Shown one piece after another: positions 29,401 through 44,400 of a stretch of 64,000 nucleotides of DNA (the first letter of the stretch is position 1; every line of letters begins with the position of its first letter). Where the stretch lies: assembly GCF_900302455.1 (NCBI RefSeq), contig NZ_ONZG01000014.1, positions 1 to 64,000 on the forward strand, written 5' to 3'. The DNA comes from Falsiruegeria mediterranea M17 (GTDB taxonomy: Bacteria; Pseudomonadota; Alphaproteobacteria; Rhodobacterales; Rhodobacteraceae). Made by a program: the position numbers and the translations under genes. The notes below the pieces were generated by a model, which had not been told where the DNA came from, did no database searches, and was given only the letters and a program-made list of their open reading frames with translations.

Positions 29401-32400
29401 CATCGCTATCGCGATCAGTGTTGAGACCGGAAACACCGAAGCCTACGTGGATGGAACCGTAAGTGCGGCGCAGAATGTTATTGTTCGCGCAACGCAGCAA
29501 CGACAGCCGGTTTCCGCTTCGAACTTCTTTATTTTCCCCGGGATTGCGAACGGTACAGCGGCCAACTCGGGTGTCGGGACAAACTCCACTGGAAGCCTTG
29601 AAGCTGACATTCGGGGGAGTGCAGTCAATACAGGAACCACGGGGCTGTATCTGCTGATAGGCGTTATTCAGAACGCGCGTGGAAAGCAATGGGATACGTT
29701 TGCAGCTCGTGGTGAGGACAGCCAACGGGCGTCCTGGCAATTCTCGGGCGCCTTGTCGATTGAAGTTGATTCCAACACGGTGAAAGCGCGCATAGGCAAT
29801 CCTAATGATGCATTTGTCACCGATGTTGAAGCTGGCGGTGACATTACAGTGCTGGCCCAGGTCGAAGCTCGCCCAGATGTAACAGCCAGTGCGAGTGCGA
29901 CTGCTGAGGATGTCTCTGACGGAAACACGGTTCGATCCATTTCTGGTCGACAGGTGAAAGGCGATGTCGATACCGGTGTTTCGATTTCTGTCTACGTCGG
30001 GTCGTACAACAATCAAACAACTGCATTCATCGACGACGCGTCCGTTGATGCGGGCGGGACCCTGTCGGTCAATGCCTTGTCGCTCAATCAGATCACGCCA
30101 AGTGATTTGTACGGTGCAAACCTCGTCAAAACATTTGCTGAACGTACTCCCGACTATCAGTCAGGTTCGGCAGGAGAGGTTACGCTTAAGGAAGACGACG
30201 TCGTCAAAGTATCTGAAAATCACGCCGCCGGGGGCGACGTGGGTACGACTTATGAGTATGTCGGTGCGACTGGCGTCATGCGAAAGCTCGACGAGGAAGA
30301 TTACTCGGACAAAACGAATTGGCGCGTAGTCAATCTCAAAGAGTCAGGGTCGTCGGCAGCGTTTTCACAGCTGATGACATATCTCGACGACAACATGGGT
30401 CTGGACAACAATCTGATTGATGCCTGGAGCCAGGCAACGGCGCAAGGGCAGAAGGAAACGGCTGTCGCAATCGCTACCGGGCTGTTTTTAACGAACCACA
30501 GTGCAACGGCGGAAATCAGATCGGGTGCGCGGATCAATCAGGATACTGCCTCCATCTCGCGATCGGGGACGCAGAATGTCAGCGTCTTTGCGCGAACCGT
30601 AAACGATCTAGTGCAGCTTGGTGGTAATTTCACCATCCCCAATCCCAATATTTTGCTGCGGAGCGGGACAAGCATCAATAGTTGGGGTTTTCAAAATCCT
30701 GCAAAAGGATTCACCCTTCTAGGGACTGGTAGCTCTGATACCGAAACCGCGGTCGGAATCGCCGCATTGGTAAATAATTTGCGAGATCAGTCCACGGCAG
30801 GGATCGCCGATGGGGCGGTGGTTTTTGCCGATACCCTTGATGTAGAGGCAGAAAACGATGGTGTCCAGGTTGTCGTAGCCGCGTCTGGTGGGGCATCGAA
30901 AGAGGCAAGCGGCAATGGTGTGGTCCTTGCTCATATCCTGTCGAACGATGCAACGGCCTATGTCGAAGACAATGCCAATGTCACAGTCACCGGAGCTGCC
31001 AACGTAAAGGCGTCAGACACAACCAAAATCTGGAACGTTGCGGGTTCGCTTGCAATGTCCCGTCGTACCGGGATTGGCGGGTCCTTCGCACTGAACTTTA
31101 TTGATCGTGATGTGGATGCGCGTATTGGCGCGGCGTGGGATGAAGCAACTCCCAATGGGACTGGAACGTTCTCTGCTGGTGGCCAGGTCACCGTGGAAGG
31201 CAAAGTAGCAGGCAATATCCGATCTATTTCGGTAGCCGGAGCAACACCTACGGTGCCCACGCCAGACGCGCCAGACGATGATGAGCCAGAAGAGACGCGC
31301 GTCAGTTTCGCGGTGTCGTTGGCTTTGAACTCTGTAACGGATGACAGCCGGGCATATTTGCGAAACGTGGACCTCAGTGCCAGCGACGTGGTTGTGGATT
31401 CGATTTTCACTCCTGATGTCCTGGCCGTCAGTGTCGGTGGCGCCCTTGCCAAAGGTGAAGGGAGCGCCGTTGGAATCGCGGGCGCGTTCGCAGTTAATCT
31501 GCTGAACGATCAGATTTTGGCCTTCGCGGTAGACAGCAAGAACACACGTGGCATCAGCACGACCAACAGTTTTACTGTTCGAGCAACCGATGACGCGCGC
31601 GTAACTGCGGGCGCTGGAGCCCTTGCCGTAAGTTGGGGTGGCGGCAGCACTAACAATGGTTCAAATACCTCGTTCTCACTGGGGATTTCTTTGGCGATCA
31701 ATGCCATTGGTACAATCGGCGATGGGTCTGGGGGGGCAGTTCAGACCACGTGGATCGATGCTGAGGCCCTGGATAAACATGACGTCAAGGCTTGGGTTCA
31801 AGATGCAGTCCTGAACGTTGGCGGAGCATTGACCGTCAAGGGAAGCGTTGGAGCGAATTCAGAAGTTCTGGCTGTTTCCGTCGCCGGAGCATTGGCGCGG
31901 CAGAGTGCGGGAACTGCCGTGTCTACCGGTGCGTCTACCTCGATTGCCGTCGCGGGCGGCTTTGCGATCAATATCATTACCCGGGACATCGACGGCTTCA
32001 TTGATAACAGCACAGTTGTCACGCCAGTATCGCAGAATGGCGGAGCGCTGAACGTTCAGGCTCTCGATCTATCGTCGTCAGTTGCGGCATGGGGTTTCGG
32101 GGCCGCGGTCGCCTATGCGGACGCCTTCGGGAACCCGTCTTCAAACACGGTCGGAGTTTCCATTGGCATTGGCATCGGACTCAATGATGTTCGCCAAACT
32201 CTGGATGCCCGGATCAAGAACACCACGGTTGATGTAAAAGGGTCACCGACCGTTGAAGCGCGCGCTTCAACCAATGCTCTGTCTGTTGGTGTCGGGATCG
32301 CGATTGGACTTGCCTTTGGCAAGGGAGGCACGGCCGCGGTCACAGGTGCCGGTTCGGCCGCGGTTAATCGGGTCATCAACACAAGTACCGCATCAATTCA

Positions 32401-35400
32401 GAGGGGGAGCGCGAGAACCGAAACCGTTGCTGCAACCGGTACGGTCACGGTCAAGGCGGTCGAAGAATCGAACCTGACGGCGGTCGCCGCCGCGCTTGGG
32501 GTCTCGGCAGCCAGTGGCAAAGGGGCGTTTGCCTTATCCGTCGGTGCATCCGTTACAATCAACGAGTTGGGAGAGCTTGGAGGGAGCGACAAGCGAGCTG
32601 GTGTTGAGGCCTTCATCTCGGGAATGCCGGTGACGGCTGGTACGGGGATCAATGTTCTTGCAACAGCGTCCAGTGAACTGACTGGCGTGGCCATTTCGGT
32701 AGCTGCATCTGGCGCAAAATCGTCCAATGGAACCGCCGTTACACTGACTGGTGCAGGTGCTGGCGTTTACAATACCGTTCGAATGGATGTTGAGGCCGAA
32801 GTACGTGATGATGCTGCGCTTCGGACGACAGATGCCAGCGCGCCTGTAACTGTGCGTGCACGTGATTGGATAGAAACGGATGCGGATGCAGGTGGATTGG
32901 CGTTCGCGATAGCTTTGACCGGCAATGGTGGTTCCGGCTCGCTCGCAGTTGGCGCAGGGGTTGCAGAAACCAATTTCGATGTAACGGTCATGGCATTGGT
33001 TGACAACTCGACGGTTCATTCGACGGGGGACATCACGGTCGAGGCAATATCGACCACCGAAGATAACCCAGGCTCTGACGACAAATATGATACAGTTGCA
33101 TTCTCGGGCGCGCTTGGCGTTGCCAAGGGGTCGGCCTTATCCGGTGGACTGGCTTTCGCAGGTGCTTTTGCGACCGCAAAGATTGACGTACGTATCAGTG
33201 CAAAGATCACCAACTCCACTGCAGTGCGCGACAACAATGGCGATAACGTCGATGATGTTGCGATACACTCTGACGGCGCAGTTAATCTGATCGCCAAAGA
33301 TCAAGGACGTGTTCGAACGGATGGCGGCGGTGTCGCAATCTTCGCCGCTGTTGGGGCGGGGAGTGGCAACAGCGCCTCTTTGGGTTTCGCCGTTGGCTGG
33401 TCTCTCAGTCGGACCGATGTTGGCTATGGTACGGGGCATTCAACGACTGCGTCGATCGAGGGGTCCAACGTTGTAGGCGACAGCGTTTCGCTGACGTCCG
33501 AGTCCGAGTTTTATGTTGACACACTTTCAATTGGCGGGGCGCTTGGTGCTGGCGGCTTTGGCAATTCCTCAGTTGCGTTTGCTTTCGGCGGTGCCGGTGC
33601 CGTTTCGATCAACCGATCTAAGATAAACACGACAGCCCAAATCACCGGTAGCGGTACGATTTCCGCGACATCAGGGGCCGCAAGCATTACTGCGCGAGAT
33701 ATGTCCCGTATGAATGCTGACGCGGGCGGAGTGGCGCTTGCGATTGCGGTTGCGACACAGAACGGTGGGGGCGCAGGCGCAATTTCGATTGGCGTCGGTG
33801 TCGCTGAGAATACAGTTGAGAATAATACGTCAGCCAAGATCAGCGCCGCAAATGTCACTGCGTCAGGTGACGTTTCCGTTGTTGCGCAGGCAGGAAAGAG
33901 CGATCAGACACGCTTTAAAGCATGGTCTTTGGCCGGAGCGGGATCGGGCGGCGTTTCGACCAGCCAAGGTGTGTTTACCGGTGCTTTCGCCGGTGCTTTC
34001 GCAGTTTCGAACAACGTCGTCACACAGAATACGTCAGCAAGCATTGTGAGTGCTGCCAACGTAACCAGCACGGGCGGCGCGGTAAACGTTCTGTCGAGAG
34101 ACTACACTAGCCTGGATACGGATGCCGGTGGATACGGCGTAAGCTTGGCATTGGCTCTGAGTGGCGCAAGCCTGGCGACCGTCGGCGCTTCGATTGGTGC
34201 TGCATTTGCCAAAAACGATCTGGGTGGACTGAACACCGCCAACATAGACGGCTCTGAAGTCGAAGGGAGTTCGGGGGTCACGGTTGATGCTCTGACAACC
34301 GGCCAAGAAACCAAGTCCAAAACCATCGGAACCAATGCCAACTCAGCAACTCTTGATACGTTGCAAAGCTCTGGTCACGGTTTCAAATCTGGCGATCAAG
34401 TTGTCTATCGACAGGCCGACGGCCAGGCCGCCATCGGCGGGTTGGTCGACGGTGAAAAATACATCGTTTACAAGAACGGTGATAATTCTATCAAACTTCT
34501 GAAAACGGTGCCGGGTGGTGTCGTGTTTGAGAACGAGACATCACCGGCAACACAGGATGTCGTGTTCAACGCCGAAAAGAACACGATCAAGGCCAAGAAC
34601 AGCAGTGGCGGAATTGAAGGGTTCTTTGATGATCTGACGGTGGGCAACCGTGTGCGCCTTTCCGGTGGAACAACCGGGACGTATCTGGTCACAGATATTA
34701 GTGACGATGGATCGGAGATTACCGTTTCCGCGTCCACGCCGGTTTTGGCCGACGCGACGATAACGTCCAAGGTGTTTTTCCGCGATGCAAATATCGTGGA
34801 CATAACTGGCGGAGCAACTTCCGCTGCTCATAAGTTGGTTGTTATTGAAAAAACCAATGCGAAAGCGCTTGGTTTGGCGGTTGCAATTGCGGGTAGTAGC
34901 CAGTCCACGTTCGCACTTGGAATATCCGGTGCCGGGTCTGAGGCCCGAAATCTGTCTGACATGCAGACAGAGTCTTTCATTCGAGGTGGTCGCAGTGCTG
35001 CGCCTGGCGTTGATGTCGAGGCGGTATCTGGGTCGGTTACAGTGTCGGCGACGGAAGAAGGCATTCACCTGACGGATTCTGGTGGATATTCGATTGCTGC
35101 AGGGATCTCTTTGGATGGTGCAGGGATCGGCGTTGCTGTCGGTGGTTCCGTTTCCGAAAACAAGATCGGCGACAGTTCCACCAAACGTGAGTTTACGGCA
35201 GCGAATCTGTCCAGTGACAACTATTCACTCAATGTATCCGGCCACGGATTGAACACCGGAGACAGGGTGAGGTTCACAAATCTGGATCTGGCAAACAACA
35301 AAGCGGATCTTGGTGGACTTGACTCCGGACAAGATTATTACGCCATTCGTGTCAACGACAATATGGTCAAGCTGGCGCGTTCTAAGTCCGACGCGGAACT

Positions 35401-38400
35401 TGGTTCTCTGAACGACAACAGCAACGCGATCTTGCTGTCAGACACCGGCATTGACGGGTCTACGAAATATGCCCTGGAAACAGGTGGTTCTGTCATCCGT
35501 GCATTTATCGAAGACGCGGATGTTACCGCAAATCAAGACGTAAATGTTGCGGCCAAAAATTCGATGGGCGTGGATTCCTTCACGTTGGTTGGCGGGCTGG
35601 GTGGCTCAGGTGGCTCCGGATTTGCACTTGGCTTAACTTTCGTTGGGGCCGGTTCGCTGAACACGGTTGCTGTAGATGCTCTGGCCGCTATTGGTGGTGG
35701 TTCGAACGTGATTGCGACCTCTGGCGGCGTAACTGTTTCAGCCGAGGACGACAGTACAATTGTTTCAGATTCCGGCGGCTTTGCGATCAGCGTGGGTATC
35801 GCGACGGGTGGTGTAGGGGTTGGTATCTCTGTTGGGTTCGCTCTCAGTGAAAACACTGTTGGGAATCATACCGTTGCGGTTGTCGAAGATGCCGTCGTTT
35901 CTGCTGGAACAGATGTGAATGTGACAGCGGATTCTGCCAGCGATATCAAATCGTTCTCGTTTGGTGGCGCGGGTGCGCTTGCGGTTGGCTCTGATGGTGG
36001 CGGTGGCGTGGCTGGAGCCGGGGCTGGCTCTGCCAACACTGTGACGAGTGTGGTATCGGCTCAGATCGATAACGCGCAAACAGACGGCAGTTCCGGGCAT
36101 GCTATTACAGCCGGGCAGAACATCACGGTTTCCGCTCAGGACCAAAGCCGTATCGAAAGTAAGGCGCATGGTGGCGCTGTCGCGGCCGGGTTTGGCAAAG
36201 TCGGTGTCGCCGTCGCGATTGCCGGGGTGAACTCGGACAACATCATCAAAAACAGGGTGTCGGCCGAAGTTCTGGACAGCACGCTCGACGCGTCGTCAGG
36301 CCAGATTACAGTTTCTGCGTCGACGCCGTCTGGGATGTTCATCGACAGCGAGGCGATTGCGGTGTCGGTCGGCGTTGCTGCTGGTAAGGGAGGCGTGAGT
36401 TTCTCTGGCGGTGGTGCGTATGCCGATAACGAAGTCGCAAATTCAGTTCTGTCCCGCATTGTGAACACAAGCTCTGCGTCTACCGGTGGCATTCTTGGCA
36501 ATGCTGCAGCGGATATTCTGGCATCCGGTGGTATCGCGGTCACAGCGCGCGATGAAAGCACGATCACGTCAGACACGGATTCGATCGCAGTGGCGGCTGC
36601 TGGAGGTAAGTTTGGCTTCTCGGCAAGCGTCGGGCTGACCGAGAACATCAATGACATTAAGACGTCTGTGACATCGTATTTTGAAGGCGATGCCAGGGTT
36701 ACCTTAGGAGGAATGGAAGTAACTGCCGACGGTGCGGGTTTCATCTACACTAAAGGTCTGGCAACGTCGGTTGCGGTTGCCGTGGCGTTGTTCGGTGGCG
36801 GGGTTGCCGTAGCGGGTGCCAAGGCGACAGCAACCATTGCTGGCTCGGTGCAGGCGACGATTGCGGCAAACTCGCGTATTGATCTGGATCACGCGACCAA
36901 CGGTGACCTAACTGTTGCGGCGTTCACATCTGCAGAAGCCGAAGCCCGATCGACGGGTGTTTCAGTCGCGGCGGGAACGCTGGCTGCGGTGGCCGTTGGC
37001 TCGAGCAAAGCTGAAAGCACGTTGACGCGCACGGTAAACGCAAGCATGGCAGGCGTTGTGCTTGATGCGTCAGATGTCACCGTGTCTGGCGAGCTTGATG
37101 GAACATTGAAGACGAAGAGTTTTGCGTTGGCCGGCGGTTTGGCGCTTTTGTCGGTTAATGTTGCGGGTTCGGATGCGATTACAACCGCCACTCCAACTGT
37201 TACCGCAGATTTGTCAGGCCAGGTCGGCAGCGATTTGGCACCGATTGACGGCAACGTAATCGTGCGAGCAGGGTCGATTTTGGCCGCAAATGCTGAAAGC
37301 TTTGGTGGAGCTTTCACGTTGTTGGGTGTCTCAGTGTCGTCATCGACCGCAAAAATCACCCAATCACCGACAATACGCGCGTCAATTGGCGGAACGAGTT
37401 CGAAAAAAGCCACGATTGATGCAACCGGTGGCGTCGTGCTTGCTGGCCTCAGCAACTGGCGCCAGAACGGGCTGAACTTCGCGCAGGCCGAAGTGAAGAG
37501 CGAAGCGGTTTCGGACGCACCGTCGGGTGGGTTGTTTGCGTTCAATCCGTTGGGGGGAGATGATCCAGACGGAGCGGTTGCTACCGTGAGTGTCACTCCG
37601 ACCGTTGATGCTGACCTCGAAGAACATGCAGATATTGATGTAAGCGGAGATCTTGATGTTCTGGCGCTGTCTGCAGCCAACATCAAATCGGACGCGGAAA
37701 GTGACGTTGTTGCCTTGATTGGTGTTGGTGACGCCGTCTCTGAAGCCGTGGCCAGCGGGACCATGACCGCGCAGGTGTCTGCGACCGATGTTATGGTTGG
37801 CTCGGACCTTCGCGTGATCGGTGGTGCAACCCACAAAGCAAACGCAGTGGCAGATGCTTTTGCTCTTTCTCTGGGAACCACACGCGGCAAGGCAAATGGA
37901 TACACGCGTCCGACAATCACAGCTAAGCTTGGTGGCACGGCAGATGTCGATGTTGACGGAGACGTAGCTCTCCTTTCAATTGCGGAAGAGACCGCGACAG
38001 CAGATGCCAAGAGTTGGGGTATCGCTTCGAAGGAGCCTCAAGACTACGAGGATGAAGCCAATCACAACGCGGGCCTGGATGCAGGCGCGCAGCTCAATGT
38101 CGGCGGTTCAGCCATTGTAGCGACCCCAAACAAATTGGACGTGCTGCCTTTCCTCACGTCAGACAATAACCTCAATACCACACCAACAACCATCGACGCT
38201 GTGATAACGCGGATGGAAACGATTATCTCCAATACAGGCCCCGCGTTGTCGACGCCTGCTGCTCTTACTGTTCAAGACGGGCAGACTGCAGTTCGGGACT
38301 TTGCTTCGGACGTGACCGACGCGGATGGTGACACTGATTTCGTCTATTCGGTGACAGGTGGTGCAGATGCTGGTGCCTTTGAGTTCGTTGGATCAACCCT

Positions 38401-41400
38401 GACGCTGCTGACCGCTGCCGACCTGAACAATCCCGGTGATGCCGGAAATACAGGTGTCTATGACGTGACAGTCTCGGTTGCCGATTTGAATGGTGGCATC
38501 GTTGAAAAAACACTGACGGTATCAATTGTATCGACGACTGCACTTCTGGACGGAGAGATTGGTATCGTTTCGTCGGTTGTCCTGACTGACGGGGAATTGC
38601 AGACAATTGCTGCCGCTGCAAAGGATCGCTGGCGGAACTCAGGACTGTCGGTCGAGCAAGAGTTGCTGCTGGATGGCATGGATTTTCAGGTCGTTGATCA
38701 GCCAGGCCAAATTTTGGCGCTGGCATCCCAGCAACGTATTCAGGTGGACCCAACAGCTGCATCGACCGGATGGTTCATCGATCTGACACCGGATGAGGAT
38801 GAAGAGTACGAGGGCAGCGGCAATGAGCTGACGGCAACTGTCGGGCTGCCAAAGTCTCGCATCGATCTTTTGACCGTGCTTATGCATGAGATGGGGCACG
38901 TGCTTGGTCTTGAGCATAGCGAAGGCGATGATCTGATGGGCGAAGGCATTGCTCGAGGTGAGCGTTTGCTGCCTGCGACCAGCCTCGCTGCAGGCGCGGT
39001 GTCCAACCCCAATGAAATTCATACCGCGGTAGCCAATGTTGCATTCCAGGGTGCTGGCGGTTCGACTGTTATTGGCGGCGAGGAAGACAAGAGTGATCAG
39101 GCGGCTTCGATTGGCCTGTCGATGATCAAGGAACTCAACGCCGTTTCCCAATCCAACGTGAATTTGAGCTTCGGTGCAGGATCGCTGTTGTCGGTTGGAG
39201 AACAGAACGCCAATGGAGACCTGTATATCGGCGTACTGAACCGCCATACTGCGCGCGCTGAAGGCGGCGGTGTCAGCATCGGCGTCGCGTCTGTTGGTGT
39301 CATTGATGCAAACGCGCATGTCGGCGGCACCGTCAACATCAGTTTCGACGGAACGATCTCTTATCCCAAGGGGCTGACTCTCGAAGTGGCGAACGTTGGC
39401 TCGGCAAGCGCCAAGGGCGCTGCCTTGACCGTCGGCGGTATTGCCGGATTTGGTGTCAGCAGCAACGCGGTGGTCAATCCGACGGTAAACGTTTTTGTTA
39501 ACAACAACTCGGTGATCACAACTGGCGGTGACTTCACTCTAAGAACCCTTTCAACGGCCAACGCCACAGCAGTTTCCACAGGCATTGCAGGCTCTTATGC
39601 CGCCTCCATTGGCGTCGCTCTGGCGAATGCAGAAGTTGCGCCGACAATTACAACCTACGTTGGTGAAAACGCGAGGATCAATGCCGCAGGCAACATCACG
39701 ATCGAAACGCTGCACAATGTGGGTCGTGACTTTAGGCCGAATGGCGGGGGTGCATATGCGACAGCGGAAAGTTCGTCCGGCGCACTGTTCGGTGCAGGAT
39801 CCGGTGCCGACGCCGATGCGCGGGCTGCGGCAGTTGTAAGCGCGGAAATCCGAAGCGGGGCGATACTGGATGCCGGTGGCAACATCGTTGTTCGTGCGGT
39901 GTCCGATAATACCGCTGAGGCCGATGCCTTTGGTCTTGCCATTGGCGGTGTTGCAATTGGAGTTTCCTTGGCTGACGCGCGCTCAGAAGGGATCACGACT
40001 GCATCAGTGGACGGGACATTGCTAGCGGGTGGCAATGCTACCGTCGAAGCAATTTCACTTGATACGGCTCGAACTGATGTAACGGCTGCTGCAGGCGGCA
40101 TTGTTTCCGGTTCTGGCGCCGATGGGGACGCGCGCGCGACGCCAACAACCTCGGCCTACATTGCGGCGAACCGGACTGCCAACGTCACAGGAGCCCTTAC
40201 AGTTTCGGCCAATGCAACGCCACAAGCTCTGTCCGATGTGGGTGGGTTTGCGATTGGTGGCGTGACTGTTGGCGTTCAAAAGTCCTACGCTCGCACCGGT
40301 GCAAACGTGGATGCGTTTGTAGGCTCAGGTGCACAACTGACTGTTGGGAGCCTAAACATACAAGGTATCCTGTCCAAGCCGACGTCGGGTCGTTCCGCTC
40401 AGGCATTTGCATCGGGTGTCGCTGGGGGTCTTGTTGGAATCAACGGAACCAACGTCGATACTCTGACCGACAGTGTTGTCGATGCCTACATTTCTGACAA
40501 TGTGCAGATCGGGTCCGTCGGTAATGTAAACGTAAGTGCTTTCAGCACGTCTACGTCGTTTGCAGAGGCAACTGGTATTGCAATTGGTCTGTTGGCGGCC
40601 GGGGCTAACCCGGCAGATGCTGTTTCTTCGATCACCACAAACGCCAGCATTGCAACGGGTGTCGTTATCAATGCCGGCGGTGCACTTGCCGTGGAGGCGA
40701 CCGCATCCGATGAAGTCCGCGCAAGAGCACGGTCGGGTTCCGGCGGAATTATCGTAGGATCTGCAGCTGACGCCGAAACACGGAGTACCGGACAGACAAG
40801 AGCAACTCTGTCGGCTGCGTCTGTTGTGGCAGGCGGCTTGACGTTGCGCTCGACGCATGACGCTGACTTTGACGGGCAAGCGGATTCCACAAGTGCAGCG
40901 CTCGCCGGTAAGTCAGGCGCCTACGCGACGAACACGTCAAACACGACCGTCGCATCAACTGTGGCCGCCAATACGATTGTTCTGAGTACTGGCGACATCG
41001 TCATCGAAGCGATCAACCGAAGTGACAAAAATCAAATCGGTGGCGGATATAACGTTCAGTCCGGGTCCGGAGGCGTAATCGATCTGCCGGCAACGCGCAG
41101 CACGTCGACGATTTTGAAAGACACCGAGGTTGTGATCGGCGCGGGTGCCGTTCTGACTCTTGCCGGATCCTCGGTTGCACCGGGATCAGTCCGTATCGCG
41201 TCTACCAACGCAGTAACTGCCCGGGATCGGGCCAAGTTGGATTCAGGTGGCGCAATTGCCATCGCCAAGGCCACATCAGTTGTGCAGGCCGGCACCACTG
41301 CAGACGCAATGGATGCAGATGTCACAATCGGTGCGGGTGCACTGATTGACTCGACCGGAAATGTCATCATCGCAGCACATACGACCACGGATGTGTCCAG

Positions 41401-44400
41401 CTCGGCCAACTCGAAGACCTACGGCCTTGCTGGTGCTGCACAAGGCGCTTCTGTATCTCGGGTTGAAGCGGATCATCTGATCACCGTAAACGGCGAAGTG
41501 CGCTCTGATGAGAAGGTAACCGTCAGCGCGGGGCGGAGTGCCAGTGGAACGGCAAATTCGCTGATTGCCACTGCGCGAACTGATCTTTGGAACAAGACAG
41601 CATTCCCCGTTCAAACTGATCCGGATGCCGACGCCTACACAAACACAGTCAACAAGGTGTTGATCAGCGGAACCGGCGCGCTTCGCAGCGTCGGAGACGT
41701 TGAAGTCGAAGCAGTCGCCGGAACCTTGACCCCGTTTGGCCAAGGCATTGGCAAAGACCTTTATAGACAGCTCGGTGAAGATATCGTGAACGGTCTTGGT
41801 TCGTTGGTCGGAGCCGAGGAAGTGTCCTTTGATATCAAGGATGGATCGTCGAACAAGAGCAGCGTTGCCGAGGTGCAGAACGATGGTGTTCTCGAAGCAG
41901 GTATTCAGAATACGCAGTTTATCACGATCGACGAATTCGTAGGCATCCCGACTAACACTGGTTTCCAGCCTCCCAAAACGTTCGATCCTTCCTCTGCTAT
42001 CGATTTTGATACCAATACGATCACCTTTGCGGGCGGGGTTCCGAACGGCGTAACCGAAGGGGCCGAAGTCGTCTACCGAGCCAACGGAGGCGACCCGCTG
42101 GAAACAACCAGTCAAGGGTTCCTAGTAGATGGTAGCGTCTATTTCGCAGTCAATGTCGATACAGTTGCCGGTACGCTGCAACTCGCAAAGGAAAACTCCG
42201 ACCCGTCGGTGAGTACGCCTGAGGTTCTGGATCTGATCAGCACCGGCTTCACAGGAAATTCCCATTCCGTTGGCCTCTTTACGCTTCAGAATGGCGATCC
42301 TTATCCCTTCCAGATCTCAAATGATCTGAACAGCGGTCTGCCGTTGATTTCAGAAGGTGTCGATATCCCAAGGCTGGAACGTCAGAACGTGGGCGCCGAT
42401 CTGGCCGCGCGCGTGGCGGAACTGAGAAGCCAGTTGACGTCCAATGCCGGAGATCCGGTTGTGTCGGCAAGTCTTGAGCAGCAGATCTCCAACCTCGAGC
42501 GACAGGCACAGAGCTTGGGGCTCTTGGGATCAGATGGTGCGATCCTTGAAGGATTGGATGTCGCCGTAATTGTGATCGACTCGATTACTGCACGAGTTGG
42601 CAATGTGGTTGTAAAAGCTGATGAGTTCTATGGCAGTGGCAATATTTCTGCGCCAGGTGACGCCGAGATCAGCGTTGTCAACGACAGCCCGTACTATCTG
42701 CAGATCGGAGATCTGACAATTCCGACGGAGGAGGGCGGTAAGCTCTTCTTCAATGGCGTAAGCGTAACATCGAACGCCGAGATCAATCAGATTAACAACA
42801 TTCGCACTGCGTCTTTCGGCACCATCGAGACGGATGCAACGTCAGCAACGCCAAGTATCTCGGTCATTTCGACCTTTGAGCCTGCCTTTGCGGCGCAGGC
42901 GGAATTCGCGAATGCCTTGCCTCCGTCGATCAACATCGCCGGAACGATTGATGTCCTGACTGGCGACTTGTTCCTGACCAACCTTGAGGGGAGCATCTAT
43001 GTCACTGGCGAGTTGATTGCTGCGAACATCGATATCAACGCCGGACAGGACTTTGTTTTGACTGAAACCGGTGTCACTCATATCGGTGGCGATCCACGTG
43101 GCCAGTGGTTCACCGAATGGAACGCGGCTGAAGCCGACGCCTTGGGCGATTTGTCCGCGAACCGCGCTGTCAACGTAGCCACGCCGACGGTTTCCGGCCC
43201 CAAATCCGGTGGTTCGATTTCTGCAGGCGGTAACGTTTTCATCAATGCTGAATTCCTGAACATCAACGGAACAATTCAAAGCGGCCGCCCGGATCGGGTA
43301 TTGACGCTTGGGACATCGCTCAATGCTACAATTGCTTCCGCGCAAAGTACTTATGACTCTGCCGCCAATAAAGCCCGGTTCCGCTATACCGATCTCGTTC
43401 TGGAACCGACTTTGGACGAAGATGGTGTTCTGCGACTGGATGCTGCGTCGCTTGTCGACGACACAACCATCACGGCGGTTTGGGATGCACAGGAGCGCGA
43501 GATTGTTGTAAACAACGTCGCTCTTTCAGGGGGCTACATCTCTCTCTTTGGTCATATGCTTTCCACAGGGGACAGCAATGGCGCGAACAATCGGGGAACC
43601 ATTCGTGCGGTTGACGGCTTTGGTCGCATTTCAATTGATAACCAAACCAACTACGCCATGCGTCTCAACAACCTGGATACTGGTGGCGCGGACGGTATCG
43701 AGGGTGAGATCGTCATTCAGGATGTTTCCAAGCTTGACGCCGGCGGAGCTCCTATAAAGACGACCTTTACCCGCGTAGGCAACACGATCTTTAAACGGGT
43801 CGAAGCTGACGGAAACACCACGACAACACAGACCAGTGGCCGCAGTACGACGTATGATATTTCCGATGGTCAAATCTATCGTTGGAACCGAGGTCAGGAT
43901 CGTACCGTAACGACCACGAAGTCCTGGGAGCGTTCGACTTACCTCGGATTCATTAATACTCCTCCCAGCGGAAATCCTGATAACATCTCGGTGTCGCCGT
44001 CTGACCCGAGACCCCTGTCACCTGACGGCGAGATAGTTGCGACGATAGCCGATATTCAGTCGAACGATTCACGTGGCGATGACCTGACGGCTGTGCCTGC
44101 AGGATATGAGTTCGGCTACACGGCAAGCCTGGATTCACCCGAGCGTCAGATTGGTAACTATACGACCAAGAAAACAACCGGCTGGTGGGTCTTCTCGAAA
44201 ACCACATACACGTACTACTTCGTGTTCCAGAGCGGATATTCGGACTACTTCCGGCATTCTGTGAAAGCGGACTATGACGTTAACATCGAGTTCTCCGGCT
44301 ACGAGACTGGTGATATCAATGTAACTTCGGGCGGCGATATTCGCATCGCGTCGAACATTACCAATGCTAGCGGGGATGTCTCTCTTACGTCCACTGCAGG

